From positions 1-9,643 of the forward strand of contig CAMUQE010000066.1 of assembly GCA_947096075.1 (NCBI GenBank): a stretch of 9,643 bases of DNA. Direction: 5' to 3'. This document shows, in pieces, positions 1-6,828 of the stretch. This DNA comes from Veillonella parvula (GTDB lineage: Bacteria > Bacillota > Negativicutes > Veillonellales > Veillonellaceae). The notes under the pieces are model-generated. The model saw nothing but the letters and a program-made list of their open reading frames with translations, did not search any database and was not told where the DNA came from. How positions within the stretch are numbered: position 1 is the stretch's first letter; the number at the start of each line of letters is the position of its first letter. The position numbers were made by a program, and so were the translations under genes.

Positions 1-138
1 TAATAAAACCTCTGCATTATACGATAAGGAAAGTAATAGTATTTTTTATTATGCATTATGATACATAAAATATGGAGATATGAGATTGTATGTTAAAGAT
101 CTTTCTATGGCTGAACAACAATCAGAAATTAAAACTTC

Positions 139-168
139 TTGACTTTCATTCTATAGAAACATTATAAT
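139..168 (+). promoter_or_regulatory. Probable sigma-A promoter of the trp operon
   Basis: A TTGACT -35 box (139-144) is followed after 18 bp by a perfect TATAAT -10 box (163-168). Transcription would start near 175, about 30 nt upstream of the first T-box helix, which is the expected arrangement. A second TATAAT at 174-179 has no good -35 partner. The sequence upstream (1-138) is AT-rich and shows no convincing gene or RNA. Confidence 0.75.
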
Positions 169-205
169 CAAATTATAATTTTATACTCGCCTGTTAGAAA
201 CCGAT

Positions 206-514
206 GAGGTGGAGATAAAAATAGGATATGCACTCACAGAGAGCGGGATTAGCTGAGAACCCGTAGTACGCAGCTTATTAAATGGACCACCGAGGGCGCA
301 TGGAAAAGAATGAACTTTCATTCCTAGTATGGTGCGACGTCACACGAGCGTTAATTGTGAGGGATATGTTAGTATCCTGCGAAAGGGGAATGCACTGCAT
401 TCAAACAAGGTGGTACCGCGATTTATAGCACAATACAAATATTTTCTAATAATTGTATAAGAATAGAACTATAAACTCGTCCTTGACGTTATATTGTCAT
501 GGGCGAGTTTTTTT
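206..514 (+). ncRNA. Tryptophan-specific T-box riboswitch (trp operon leader)
   Basis: This cis-acting leader senses uncharged tRNA-Trp and controls read-through into trpE. The conserved T-box AAGGTGGTACCGCG is at 407-420. Stem I is recognisable: base helix GGTGG (208-212) with CCACC (287-291), AG-bulge motif AGAGAG (238-243), and a distal-loop motif GCTGAGA (252-258) inside a CGGG/CCCG helix. The codon-like specifier TGG lies at 283-285, followed by a purine (A286), just before the base helix as in known T-boxes, so the predicted ligand is tRNA-Trp. Hairpins at 362-377 and 388-402 precede the T-box. The antiterminator can form from CAAGG (406-410) with CCTTG (481-485) and TTTATAG (422-428) with CTATAAA (469-475). 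It excludes the terminator at 473-514 because they share bases 473-485. The family assignment is firm; the Trp specificity is inferred from the specifier position and the genes downstream. The outer boundaries are approximate. Confidence 0.95.
473..514 (+). terminator. T-box-controlled intrinsic terminator before trpE
   Basis: AAACTCGTCC (473-482) pairs with GGGCGAGTTT (501-510), including one G-U pair. An inner TGAC/GTCA helix (484-487 with 496-499) tops the stem. A run of seven T (508-514) follows. The 5' strand is the one needed for the antiterminator, so charged tRNA-Trp should favour termination. Confidence 0.92.
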
Positions 515-541
515 ATTGGCAAATGCCAGATGGAGGTTCTC

Positions 542-2011
542 ATGATTTTCCCTAGTCTTGACCGTGTGAAAGCTATCGCACCGGGCTACGATATCGTGCC
601 TGTATATATGGAAATTTTATCCGACGTACGCACACCGATTAGTGTGTTGAAAGCGTTGAAACAAGTGAGCAGTCATACGTACTTGCTTGAAAGTGCGGAT
701 AATAGTAATCATTGGGGACGTTACTCCTTCTTAGGCTACGATCCTAAGATTGAGCTATTCTGCAAAAACCATACAATGACCATCAAAGACGGGACGACTC
801 GTACCTTTGAGTGTTCTAATCCTGCCGCAGAGATTCGCAATATTTTAAGCCAATACAAGAGCCCACGTCTCGAGGAACTGCCAACCTTTACAGGTGGCTT
901 TGTGGGCTACTTCGCATGTGAATATATTCGCTATATCGAGCCAACATTGGATTTCCCAACGCCAGATGATGATTCTGCCATGGTAAACGATGTAGACCTT
1001 ATGCTCTTTGATAAAGTTATCGCTTTTGACCATTACAAAAATAAAATTTACTTGATTGCCAACATCAGCACAAATGATTTGGAACGCAACTACAACAAGG
1101 CGGAGCTTGAGTTGAAAGCATTAGCTGATCTCGTAGTGAACGGTAAAGAGGCTAACATTCCAAAAGGCATCCTTAAAACAGAATTTACTTCAGAATTTAC
1201 AAAGGACGAGTTTGAAGCAGTTGTTAAAAAAACGCAGCACTACATCAAGGAAGGGGATATCTTCCAATGTGTTGTATCTAACCGCCGCGAAGCCGAGTTT
1301 GAGGGGAGCTTGTTAAATGCATACCGAGTGTTACGTACCTTAAATCCATCGCCGTATATGTTCTACCTATCTGGCGGCGATGTAGAGCTCACAGGTGCTT
1401 CTCCAGAAACCTTGGTGAAAATGACAGATGGTAAAATGTACACCTTCCCAATTGCAGGCACTATGCGCCGTGGTAAAAACGAAGCAGAGGACCTTGCCAT
1501 TGAAGAAAAACTCATCAACGATGAAAAAGAATTGGCTGAACATAATATGCTTGTTGACCTTGGCCGCAACGACTTAGGTAAAATTTCTAAATTCGGTTCC
1601 GTAAAAGTAGAGGCGTTACATATGTTACAACGCTTCTCCCATGTTATTCACATTACATCTACTGTAAGCGGTGATATTCAAGACGGTAAAGATGCACTCG
1701 ATGCTATCGGTGCTACATTGCCGGCTGGCACCTTGTCTGGGGCGCCTAAGATTCGTGCTATCGAGATTTTACATGAACTTGAAAAAAGCCCACGTGGCGT
1801 ATACGGTGGCGCCGTAGGTTACATCGACTTCTCCGGTAACATGGATGTATGTATTGGCATTCGCATGGCCATGAATAAAGGTGGTAAGGTCTATGTTCGT
1901 GCTGGCGCAGGTATCGTTCGCGATAGCGTACCTGCTAGTGAATATAACGAAACTTTGATCAAAGGCCAATCCATGATTTCCGCAATTACAAATGCACAGG
2001 AGGTAGAATAA
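542..2011 (+). CDS. trpE: Anthranilate synthase component I (TrpE)
   Basis: TrpE converts chorismate to anthranilate using ammonia supplied by the TrpG glutaminase, the first committed step of tryptophan synthesis. The frame is open from a TTG at 494, but the start chosen is ATG 542, because GGAGG at 532-536 sits 5 nt upstream and the earlier codons lie inside the terminator hairpin. This gives 489 residues, normal for the family. Family landmarks in order: LLES (48-51), the feedback tryptophan-binding element of TrpE; GDIFQCVVS; NPSPYMFYL; GASPETL; PIAGTMRRG (303-311); DLGRNDLG; and PAGTLSGAPK (394-403), all part of the chorismate-binding fold. The LLES element suggests that the enzyme is feedback-inhibited by tryptophan as well as controlled by the T-box. 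The stop codon overlaps the trpG start by one base. An aminodeoxychorismate synthase (PabB) is the main alternative and is unlikely given the operon and LLES. Confidence 0.97.
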   Translation: MIFPSLDRVKAIAPGYDIVPVYMEILSDVRTPISVLKALKQVSSHTYLLESADNSNHWGRYSFLGYDPKIELFCKNHTMTIKDGTTRTFECSNPAAEIRNILSQYKSPRLEELPTFTGGFVGYFACEYIRYIEPTLDFPTPDDDSAMVNDVDLMLFDKVIAFDHYKNKIYLIANISTNDLERNYNKAELELKALADLVVNGKEANIPKGILKTEFTSEFTKDEFEAVVKKTQHYIKEGDIFQCVVSNRREAEFEGSLLNAYRVLRTLNPSPYMFYLSGGDVELTGASPETLVKMTDGKMYTFPIAGTMRRGKNEAEDLAIEEKLINDEKELAEHNMLVDLGRNDLGKISKFGSVKVEALHMLQRFSHVIHITSTVSGDIQDGKDALDAIGATLPAGTLSGAPKIRAIEILHELEKSPRGVYGGAVGYIDFSGNMDVCIGIRMAMNKGGKVYVRAGAGIVRDSVPASEYNETLIKGQSMISAITNAQEVE

Positions 2012-2577
2012 TGGTACTCCTTATAGATAATTACGATAGCTTCTCCTTCAATTTATACCAATTAGTAGGCTCTATCGATCCAGATATTAAAGTCATCCGC
2101 AGTGATGAATTAACAGTTGAAGAAATCCGCGCTTTGAAACCGGACTATGTGATACTTTCACCAGGACCTGGTAGACCAGCTGATGCGGGCGTATACGAAG
2201 ACCTATTGCGCGAATGCAAAGGGGAATTCCCAATCCTCGGCGTATGCCTCGGTCACCAAGCCATCGGCGAAGTATTCGGCGGCACCGTTTCCTACGCTAA
2301 ACAAGTTATGCATGGTAAACAAAGCGTAGCGAAACAAGTACACCCATCTAAAATCCTTAAGGGCTTGCCTGAACAATTCGAAGTCGCACGATACCACTCT
2401 TTGGCGATTATCGACGAAACTATGCCAAGCGAACTCATCGTTACATCCGTTACAGATGACGGCGAAGTAATGAGCGTAGAACACAAAGACTACCCGATTT
2501 ATGGAGTGCAATTCCATCCGGAATCCATCATGACACCAAACGGGGAACAAATGATTCGCAATTTTTTAGAAAAATAA
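2011..2577 (+). CDS. trpG: Anthranilate synthase component II, glutamine amidotransferase (TrpG)
   Basis: TrpG is a class I glutamine amidotransferase that hydrolyses glutamine and channels ammonia to TrpE. It has 188 residues, the usual length of a stand-alone TrpG/PabA with no fused phosphoribosyltransferase. Visible motifs are the N-terminal DNYDSFS (6-12), the oxyanion-strand motif LSPGPG (49-54), the nucleophile elbow GVCLGHQ with Cys79, and the His169/Glu171 pair in QFHPES, completing the catalytic triad. The ATG overlaps the trpE stop (TAATG), with AGGAGG at 1998-2003 seven bases upstream, so synthesis of the two subunits is probably coupled. In many bacteria one such subunit serves both TrpE and PabB; whether this one does cannot be told from the window. 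Confidence 0.96.
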   Translation: MVLLIDNYDSFSFNLYQLVGSIDPDIKVIRSDELTVEEIRALKPDYVILSPGPGRPADAGVYEDLLRECKGEFPILGVCLGHQAIGEVFGGTVSYAKQVMHGKQSVAKQVHPSKILKGLPEQFEVARYHSLAIIDETMPSELIVTSVTDDGEVMSVEHKDYPIYGVQFHPESIMTPNGEQMIRNFLEK

Positions 2578-2578
2578 C

Positions 2579-2777
2579 CTACAGTCTAATTTATGTATCG
2601 AGGGGCTATTCTAAGGCTCTAGAACGATAAGGCAGAAATAAGGTCTCTCAGAACTCCAAGTGGCCACCGCCCCACTACGTGGGGTCGCCAAGTCGTTCCT
2701 TAAGACCTTATTTCCTGCCAACTCAATCTTGGCTTTACCTATTATAACCCCTCTACAATACATATTGTGAACTGTAG
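2579..2777 (+). repeat. Large composite palindrome, copy 1 (core in reverse orientation)
   Basis: The element is built as nested complementary segments. From outside in: CTACAGT (2579-2585) with ACTGTAG (2771-2777); TATGTAT (2592-2598) with ATACATA (2758-2764); GAGGGG (2600-2605) with CCCCTC (2748-2753); and a long helix 2631-2646 with 2703-2719, about 16 bp with one bulged base. Inside is the core (2651-2698): CCAAGT at 2656-2661 and again at 2688-2693 flank CCCCAC-TAC-GTGGGG (2670-2684), and TGGC (2661-2664) can pair with GCCA (2687-2690). No T-run follows, so it is not a standard terminator. The core is the reverse complement of that in copy 2. I do not recognise a named family. Confidence 0.85.
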
Positions 2778-2820
2778 TTATATTTTTCTAAAGAAATATG
2801 CGAATCAGAAACCCTAATAT

Positions 2821-2851
2821 AGGAAAAGGTGGTGCAAAGCACCACCATTTC
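2821..2851 (+). repeat. Hairpin with GGTGGTGC stem
   Basis: GGAAAAGGTGGTGC (2821-2834) faces GCACCACCATTTCC (2838-2851) around an AAA loop, giving about 13 pairs with one A-A mismatch. The following bases (ACCTCTTAT) lack a T-run, so a Rho-independent terminator is not supported. Stabilisation or processing of the message is possible. Confidence 0.75.
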
Positions 2852-2861
2852 CACCTCTTAT

Positions 2862-2905
2862 AAAGAAATGACCTGTGCATTACTCCATATAATGCGCAGG
2901 ATCAT
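2862..2905 (+). repeat. Second intergenic hairpin
   Basis: The segment ATGACCTGTGCATTA pairs with TAATGCGCAGGATCAT across a short loop (CTCCATA). The stem has about 15 bp, one bulged T and one G-U pair. There is no T-run, and no resemblance to the core of the neighbouring palindromes. Boundaries are approximate. Confidence 0.7.
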
Positions 2906-2919
2906 TTGATAATAGTTTG

Positions 2920-3094
2920 TTTGAGGGATATCTATTAAATTGGTATATTTTTTTAGCTGATAGGTGCGATTGGGTTATGTGCGAAGCCGACTTGGCGCCC
3001 CGCGTAGCGGGGGATGGCCACTTGGAGGCTGAGTGCATAACCCAATCGGTAGTAGTCAGTTTGATATGGTATCAATTTAATAGATATCCTCAAA
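2920..3094 (+). repeat. Large composite palindrome, copy 2 (abuts trpD RBS)
   Basis: The outer helix pairs 2920-2942 with 3073-3094, about 22 bp with one bulged G. The inner helix is a perfect 12 bp: GATTGGGTTATG (2968-2979) with CATAACCCAATC (3036-3047). The core (2986-3029) begins and ends with AGCC/GGCT and has ACTTGG at 2990-2995 and 3020-3025. Between these lies CCCCGC-GTA-GCGGGG (2998-3012), with TGGC/GCCA pairing next to it. The core matches the reverse complement of copy 1 nearly base for base, while all outer helices differ in sequence. The 3' arm ends at the first A bases of the trpD ribosome binding site. Confidence 0.85.
2921..2949 (+). promoter_or_regulatory. Possible internal promoter for trpD-CF-B-A
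   Basis: TTGAGG (2921-2926) and TATATT (2944-2949) are separated by 17 bp and match sigma-A boxes at 4/6 and 5/6 positions. Transcription would begin near 2956, inside the second palindrome, so the left outer arm would be missing from such a transcript while the core hairpin remained. Matches of this strength arise by chance in AT-rich DNA, so this is only a candidate. Confidence 0.35.
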
Positions 3095-3105
3095 AGGAGA
3101 TATAA

Positions 3106-4116
3106 ATGATTCAAGACGCATTATATGCAGTAACGCATGGTCAGGATTTATCCTACGACCTTGCTAAAGATACAATGAACAAGATTATGAGCGGCGAGGT
3201 AGCCGAGCTTCCTATGGCTGGTTTCTTGTGCGCTTTGGCGGCAAAAGGCCCTACTGTAGATGAGGTTACGGCTTTTGCAGAGGTTATGCGCGAGAAGGCT
3301 GGTTCTGTTCCTCACGAGGGCACTGTTGTAGAAATCGTAGGTACCGGCGGTGACGAAGCGAATACCTTCAACATTTCCACCACGTCTGGTTTTATCATTT
3401 CTGCCACAGGCATTCCTGTAGCAAAGCATGGTAACCGCAGTGTGTCTAGTAAATGTGGTGCTGCCGACTTAATTGAAGCGTTGGGCGCTAAATTAGAGCT
3501 TAACGGTGAACAAAACGAGGCAGTGCTTAACAAAGCCAACATGTGCTTCATGTTTGCTCCTGTGTATCACCAAGCTATGAAATACGCTGGTCCTGTACGT
3601 AAGGCATTAGGTGTTCGTACGGTGTTTAACATCCTTGGACCTTTGGCAAATCCAGCAGGCGCAACTGTGGAGTTGATGGGTGTTTACGATAAATCTTTAG
3701 TAGAACCATTGGCTCGTGTATTGGCAAACCTCGGTGTAAAACGGGGGGCTGTGGTGCATGGCTTTGACGGCCTTGATGAGATTACGGCTACCAATAAAAC
3801 GTACGTATGCGAAATTAATAATGGTACTTTTACAAGCTACGAATTCGATCCTAAAGAGTATGGTTTCGAATACGCTGATAAAACTGAGCTTGAAGGTGGC
3901 GACGCAACAGTAAATGCTGAGATTACACGCCGCGTTCTCGGTGGTGAGCAAGGCGGTAAACGTACCGCAGTTCTTCTCAATGCTGGCATGGCGATTTACC
4001 TTGCAAAAGATGGTATTACATTAGCAGAGGGCATTGAAGAGGCGAAACATATGATCGACTCTGGCAAGGCGCTTGCGACAATGGAACAGTTTGTGAAAGC
4101 AACCCAAGAGGTATAA
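3106..4116 (+). CDS. trpD: Anthranilate phosphoribosyltransferase (TrpD)
   Basis: TrpD transfers the phosphoribosyl group of PRPP to anthranilate, giving phosphoribosyl anthranilate. It has 336 residues, typical for a stand-alone TrpD; the glutaminase is a separate gene here. Visible motifs are the PRPP-binding loop GTGGD (79-83), the NIST segment (89-92), and KHGNRSVSSKCGAAD (107-121), which corresponds to the family's KHGNRxxSS anthranilate/PRPP-contact region. The N-terminal helical part (1-70) and the following alpha/beta part match the nucleoside-phosphorylase-like family fold. AAGGAG at 3094-3099 lies 6 nt before the ATG, immediately after the arm of a large palindrome, so folding of the leader could affect initiation. 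The stop is 3 bp before the trpCF start. Confidence 0.97.
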   Translation: MIQDALYAVTHGQDLSYDLAKDTMNKIMSGEVAELPMAGFLCALAAKGPTVDEVTAFAEVMREKAGSVPHEGTVVEIVGTGGDEANTFNISTTSGFIISATGIPVAKHGNRSVSSKCGAADLIEALGAKLELNGEQNEAVLNKANMCFMFAPVYHQAMKYAGPVRKALGVRTVFNILGPLANPAGATVELMGVYDKSLVEPLARVLANLGVKRGAVVHGFDGLDEITATNKTYVCEINNGTFTSYEFDPKEYGFEYADKTELEGGDATVNAEITRRVLGGEQGGKRTAVLLNAGMAIYLAKDGITLAEGIEEAKHMIDSGKALATMEQFVKATQEV

Positions 4117-4119
4117 CCA

Positions 4120-5592
4120 TTGATTTTAGATAAGATTATAGAGGCGACCAAAATTCGGGTAGCCCAAGAAAAACAGGTGGAATCTCCAGAGTCTGTGAAA
4201 GCAGTGGCTTTAGCATTACCATCTGATACAGGATTTCCTTTTGAAGCGGCCCTTCGTCAGCAAGATTTCAATTTCATTTGTGAAGTAAAGAAGGCATCTC
4301 CATCTAAGGGAATTATTGCTGAGCACTTCCCGTATTTAGAGATCGCCAAAGAATATGAGGTAGCAGGGGCAGCGGCCATCTCTGTATTAACAGAGCCAGA
4401 CTTCTTTAAAGGTGATAAAAAATATCTCCAAGAAATCGCTAACACTGTAAAAATCCCTGTGCTACGTAAGGACTTTATCATCGATGAATACCAAATCTAT
4501 CAAGCTAAGGTGTGGGGCGCTAGTGCGATCCTCTTGATCTGTGCATGTTTAGATGTGCCTACGTTAACAAAGTTCCGTGAATTAGCGGACTCTCTTGGCT
4601 TGTCCTCTTTGGTAGAGGCCCATGACGAACATGAGGTACAAATGGCCATCGATTGCGGTGCCCGCATTATTGGCGTTAACAATCGTAACCTCAAGGACTT
4701 CACTGTAGATGTACAAAATAGTGTACGCTTACGCAATCTTGTGCAAGACGATGTAATCTTCGTATCTGAAAGCGGCCTTGAAACTCCAGAGGACATCCAA
4801 GTATTGCGGGATAACAATATCGGAGTAGCCTTGATGGGCGAAATCTTCATGCGTTCTCCGAATAAGGTTGAAAAGTTAGCCTATCTTTATGGGCTGACAT
4901 ATTATATGCCTAAGCTTAAGATGTGCGGCATCTCCAAGGTGGAAACTATCTCTGCTATAGTCGATGCAAAGCCTGATTATATGGGCTTAGTATTTGCACC
5001 GAGCAAACGACAAGTCACTGTAGACCAAGCAAAAACCTTAGTTGAAGAATTACATAAGCAATACGCAAATCGATATAATAGAGACGCAGAACAATACAGT
5101 AATCAGACACTTATACATCAAGAATTTATTAAAACGGTAGGCATTTTTGTCAATGAAACGCTAGATAATCTCGTTACGATTGCCACAGAAGTAAATCTTG
5201 ATGCGGTGCAATTGCACGGTGATGAAGATGAAGCTTTCATCCAATCCTTAAAAGAACGTACTAATGTAGAGGTTTGGAAGGCTGTTCAAATCCGCAGTGC
5301 TGCAGATGCAGAGGCGTGGATTGATAGCAGTGCTGATATGCTATTATTTGATGCGTACCACAAAGACGAGCGAGGCGGTACGGGTGAAGTATTCGACTGG
5401 TCCTCGTTAGATGAGTTTGAACGACCGTTTATGCTCGCTGGTGGTATCGATAGCACCAATGTGGCGCGTGCCATTCGTACGGTTCGACCGTACGGCATCG
5501 ATATCAGTAGCGGCATTGAAACAGAAGGCGTGAAGGACGATGAGAAGATAAAAGCTTTCACCAACATCGTAAGAACAATAGCAATGCCATAG
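4120..5592 (+). CDS. trpCF: Bifunctional indole-3-glycerol-phosphate synthase / phosphoribosylanthranilate isomerase (TrpC-TrpF fusion)
   Basis: One 490-residue chain carries two successive TIM-barrel enzymes. The N-terminal TrpC part (about 1-258) keeps every catalytic position known from IGP synthase: Glu55 and Lys57 in CEVKKASPS, Lys117 in LRKDF, Glu166 in LVEAHDE, Asn187 in GVNNRNL, and Glu217/Ser218 in SESG. The C-terminal TrpF part (about 263-490) has the KMCG motif with catalytic Cys269 and the general-acid Asp411 in LLFDAY, followed by GGTG. TrpF acts before TrpC in the pathway. The order C then F is the same as in the E. coli fusion. The TrpF part carries an extra polar stretch (about 312-336, Tyr/Asn/Gln-rich) between GLVFAPSKRQ and VGIFVNE. 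The start is a TTG at 4120 with AAGAGG at 4106-4111; no nearby ATG exists and MILDKII is a family-like N-terminus. It lies 3 bp after trpD. Confidence 0.96.
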   Translation: MILDKIIEATKIRVAQEKQVESPESVKAVALALPSDTGFPFEAALRQQDFNFICEVKKASPSKGIIAEHFPYLEIAKEYEVAGAAAISVLTEPDFFKGDKKYLQEIANTVKIPVLRKDFIIDEYQIYQAKVWGASAILLICACLDVPTLTKFRELADSLGLSSLVEAHDEHEVQMAIDCGARIIGVNNRNLKDFTVDVQNSVRLRNLVQDDVIFVSESGLETPEDIQVLRDNNIGVALMGEIFMRSPNKVEKLAYLYGLTYYMPKLKMCGISKVETISAIVDAKPDYMGLVFAPSKRQVTVDQAKTLVEELHKQYANRYNRDAEQYSNQTLIHQEFIKTVGIFVNETLDNLVTIATEVNLDAVQLHGDEDEAFIQSLKERTNVEVWKAVQIRSAADAEAWIDSSADMLLFDAYHKDERGGTGEVFDWSSLDEFERPFMLAGGIDSTNVARAIRTVRPYGIDISSGIETEGVKDDEKIKAFTNIVRTIAMP

Positions 5593-5634
5593 CATGGCGT
5601 GCTAGCAGGAATGGTATATAGAAAGGTAAGTTAT

Positions 5635-6828
5635 ATGAGTGAACAAAGACATGGCTATTTTGGCTCCTTTGGGGGTCAATTTATGCCAGAAACATTGATG
5701 AATGCAGTTATCGAATTGGAAGAGGCGTACAATAAGTACAAAGATGATCCTGATTTCGTACATGAACTTGAGGATTTACATAAAAAATATACAGGTCGTC
5801 CATCCCTGTTATACTATGCGGACCGTATGACAAAGGACCTTGGGGGAGCCAAAATTTATTTAAAACGTGAGGACTTAAACCATACTGGTTCTCACAAGTT
5901 GAATAACGTAATCGGCCAAATGTTATTGGCAAAACGGATGGGTAAAACACGCGTTATTGCTGAAACTGGGGCAGGTCAACACGGCGTGGCAACGGCTACT
6001 ATCGCTGCATTGATGGGCATGGAATGCGAAGTATACATGGGTGCAGAGGACTGTGAACGTCAGGCGCTTAACGTATATCGTATGGAATTGCTAGGTGCTA
6101 AGGTGCATCCTGTAACAACAGGGACTAGCACATTGAAAGATGCGGTTTCCGAAGCGTTGCGCGAATGGACAAACCGCATGTCCGATACGCACTATGTATT
6201 GGGCTCCGTTATGGGTGCCCATCCATTCCCTATGATCGTTCGTGATTTCCAATCTATTATCAGTCGTGAAGCGCGTGAGCAAATCCTCGAAGCAGAAGGT
6301 AAATTGCCAACGGCTGTTATGGCTTGCGTAGGCGGTGGCTCCAATGCGATGGGCATGTTCTATCACTTTATTCCAGATGAAGGGGTTCGTCTCATCGGTT
6401 GTGAAGCAGCAGGTCGCGGCATCGATACAGAGGAACATGCAGCAACAATCGCGAAGGGGTCTGTTGGTATTTTCCACGGTATGAAATCTTACTTCTGTCA
6501 AGATGAAGACGGTCAAATTGCTCCAGTATATTCTATTTCTGCAGGTCTCGATTACCCTGGCATCGGTCCTGAACATGCGTACTTGCACGATAGCGGTCGT
6601 GCAGAATATGTGCCTGTCACAGACGACGAAGCGGTAGATGCGTTCGAATATTTGTCTCGCTTAGAGGGGATTATCCCAGCTATCGAGAGTGCTCATGCGG
6701 TGGCACATGCACGTAAAATTGCTCCTACTATGAGTAAGGACGACGTTATTATTATTTGTTTATCTGGTCGCGGTGACAAAGACGTAGCGGCTATGGCGAA
6801 ATATAGAGGGGTGGATCTTCATGAGTAA
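5635..6828 (+). CDS. trpB: Tryptophan synthase beta chain (TrpB)
   Basis: TrpB is the PLP enzyme that condenses indole with L-serine to tryptophan, in an alpha2-beta2 complex with TrpA. The chosen ATG at 5635 gives 397 residues, the usual TrpB1 length, with a family-like N-terminus (GYFGSFGGQFMPETL, 7-21). AAAGG at 5622-5626 precedes it by 8 nt; a GTG at 5599 in frame would add 12 unlikely residues. Key residues are present: the PLP Schiff-base Lys88 in HTGSHKLNN, Glu110 in AETGAGQHG (the catalytic glutamate), and the phosphate-cradling GGGSNA (233-238). The C-terminal CLSGRGDKD is also conserved. The compact form and presence of trpA next door argue for TrpB1 rather than the stand-alone TrpB2. 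The stop codon lies 8 bp inside trpA. Confidence 0.98.
   Translation: MSEQRHGYFGSFGGQFMPETLMNAVIELEEAYNKYKDDPDFVHELEDLHKKYTGRPSLLYYADRMTKDLGGAKIYLKREDLNHTGSHKLNNVIGQMLLAKRMGKTRVIAETGAGQHGVATATIAALMGMECEVYMGAEDCERQALNVYRMELLGAKVHPVTTGTSTLKDAVSEALREWTNRMSDTHYVLGSVMGAHPFPMIVRDFQSIISREAREQILEAEGKLPTAVMACVGGGSNAMGMFYHFIPDEGVRLIGCEAAGRGIDTEEHAATIAKGSVGIFHGMKSYFCQDEDGQIAPVYSISAGLDYPGIGPEHAYLHDSGRAEYVPVTDDEAVDAFEYLSRLEGIIPAIESAHAVAHARKIAPTMSKDDVIIICLSGRGDKDVAAMAKYRGVDLHE

Larger units (their letters stand above)
2578..3105 (+). other. Long non-coding gap splitting the trp operon, rich in inverted repeats
   Basis: The 528 bp between trpG and trpD hold no credible gene. A 62-codon frame at 2917-3105 only reads through a palindrome. 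The gap is almost filled by four inverted-repeat structures: a large composite palindrome (2579-2777), hairpins at 2821-2851 and 2862-2905, and a second large composite palindrome (2920-3094) that touches the trpD ribosome binding site. No T-box motif or tRNA was seen. Elsewhere the operon is packed within about 40 bp or overlapping, so this gap stands out. It may attenuate, process or re-initiate the message, or be the result of repeat insertion. Confidence 0.85.

Noticed and set aside
90..167. A 25-codon frame (MLKIFLWLNNN...) upstream of the trp leader, considered as a leader peptide
   Set aside because: It overlaps the promoter boxes, has a single Trp codon and no well-spaced ribosome binding site. 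Control is explained by the T-box.
494..541. Upstream TTG extension of trpE by 16 codons
   Set aside because: The added codons lie inside the terminator hairpin and T-run, and GGAGG at 532-536 clearly serves ATG 542.
2651..2698. Core repeats considered as CRISPR repeats
   Set aside because: There are only two copies, in opposite orientation, without regular spacers or cas genes.
2821..2851. Hairpin considered as an intrinsic terminator after trpG
   Set aside because: The bases after the stem are ACCTCTTAT, without a T-run. The hairpin is reported only as a structure.
2579..3094. The two large palindromes considered as copies of one MITE or insertion sequence
   Set aside because: Their ends and outer arms share no sequence (CTACAGT versus TTTGAGG), no target duplications were seen, and there is no transposase frame. 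Only the inner core is shared.
2917..3105. 62-codon frame just before trpD
   Set aside because: It reads straight through the large palindrome, has no ribosome binding site and ends against the trpD start. It looks like an open frame by chance.
5599..5634. GTG start for trpB adding 12 residues
   Set aside because: The added residues are unlike TrpB N-termini, and AAAGG before ATG 5635 gives the family-like MSEQRHGYFGSFGG start.
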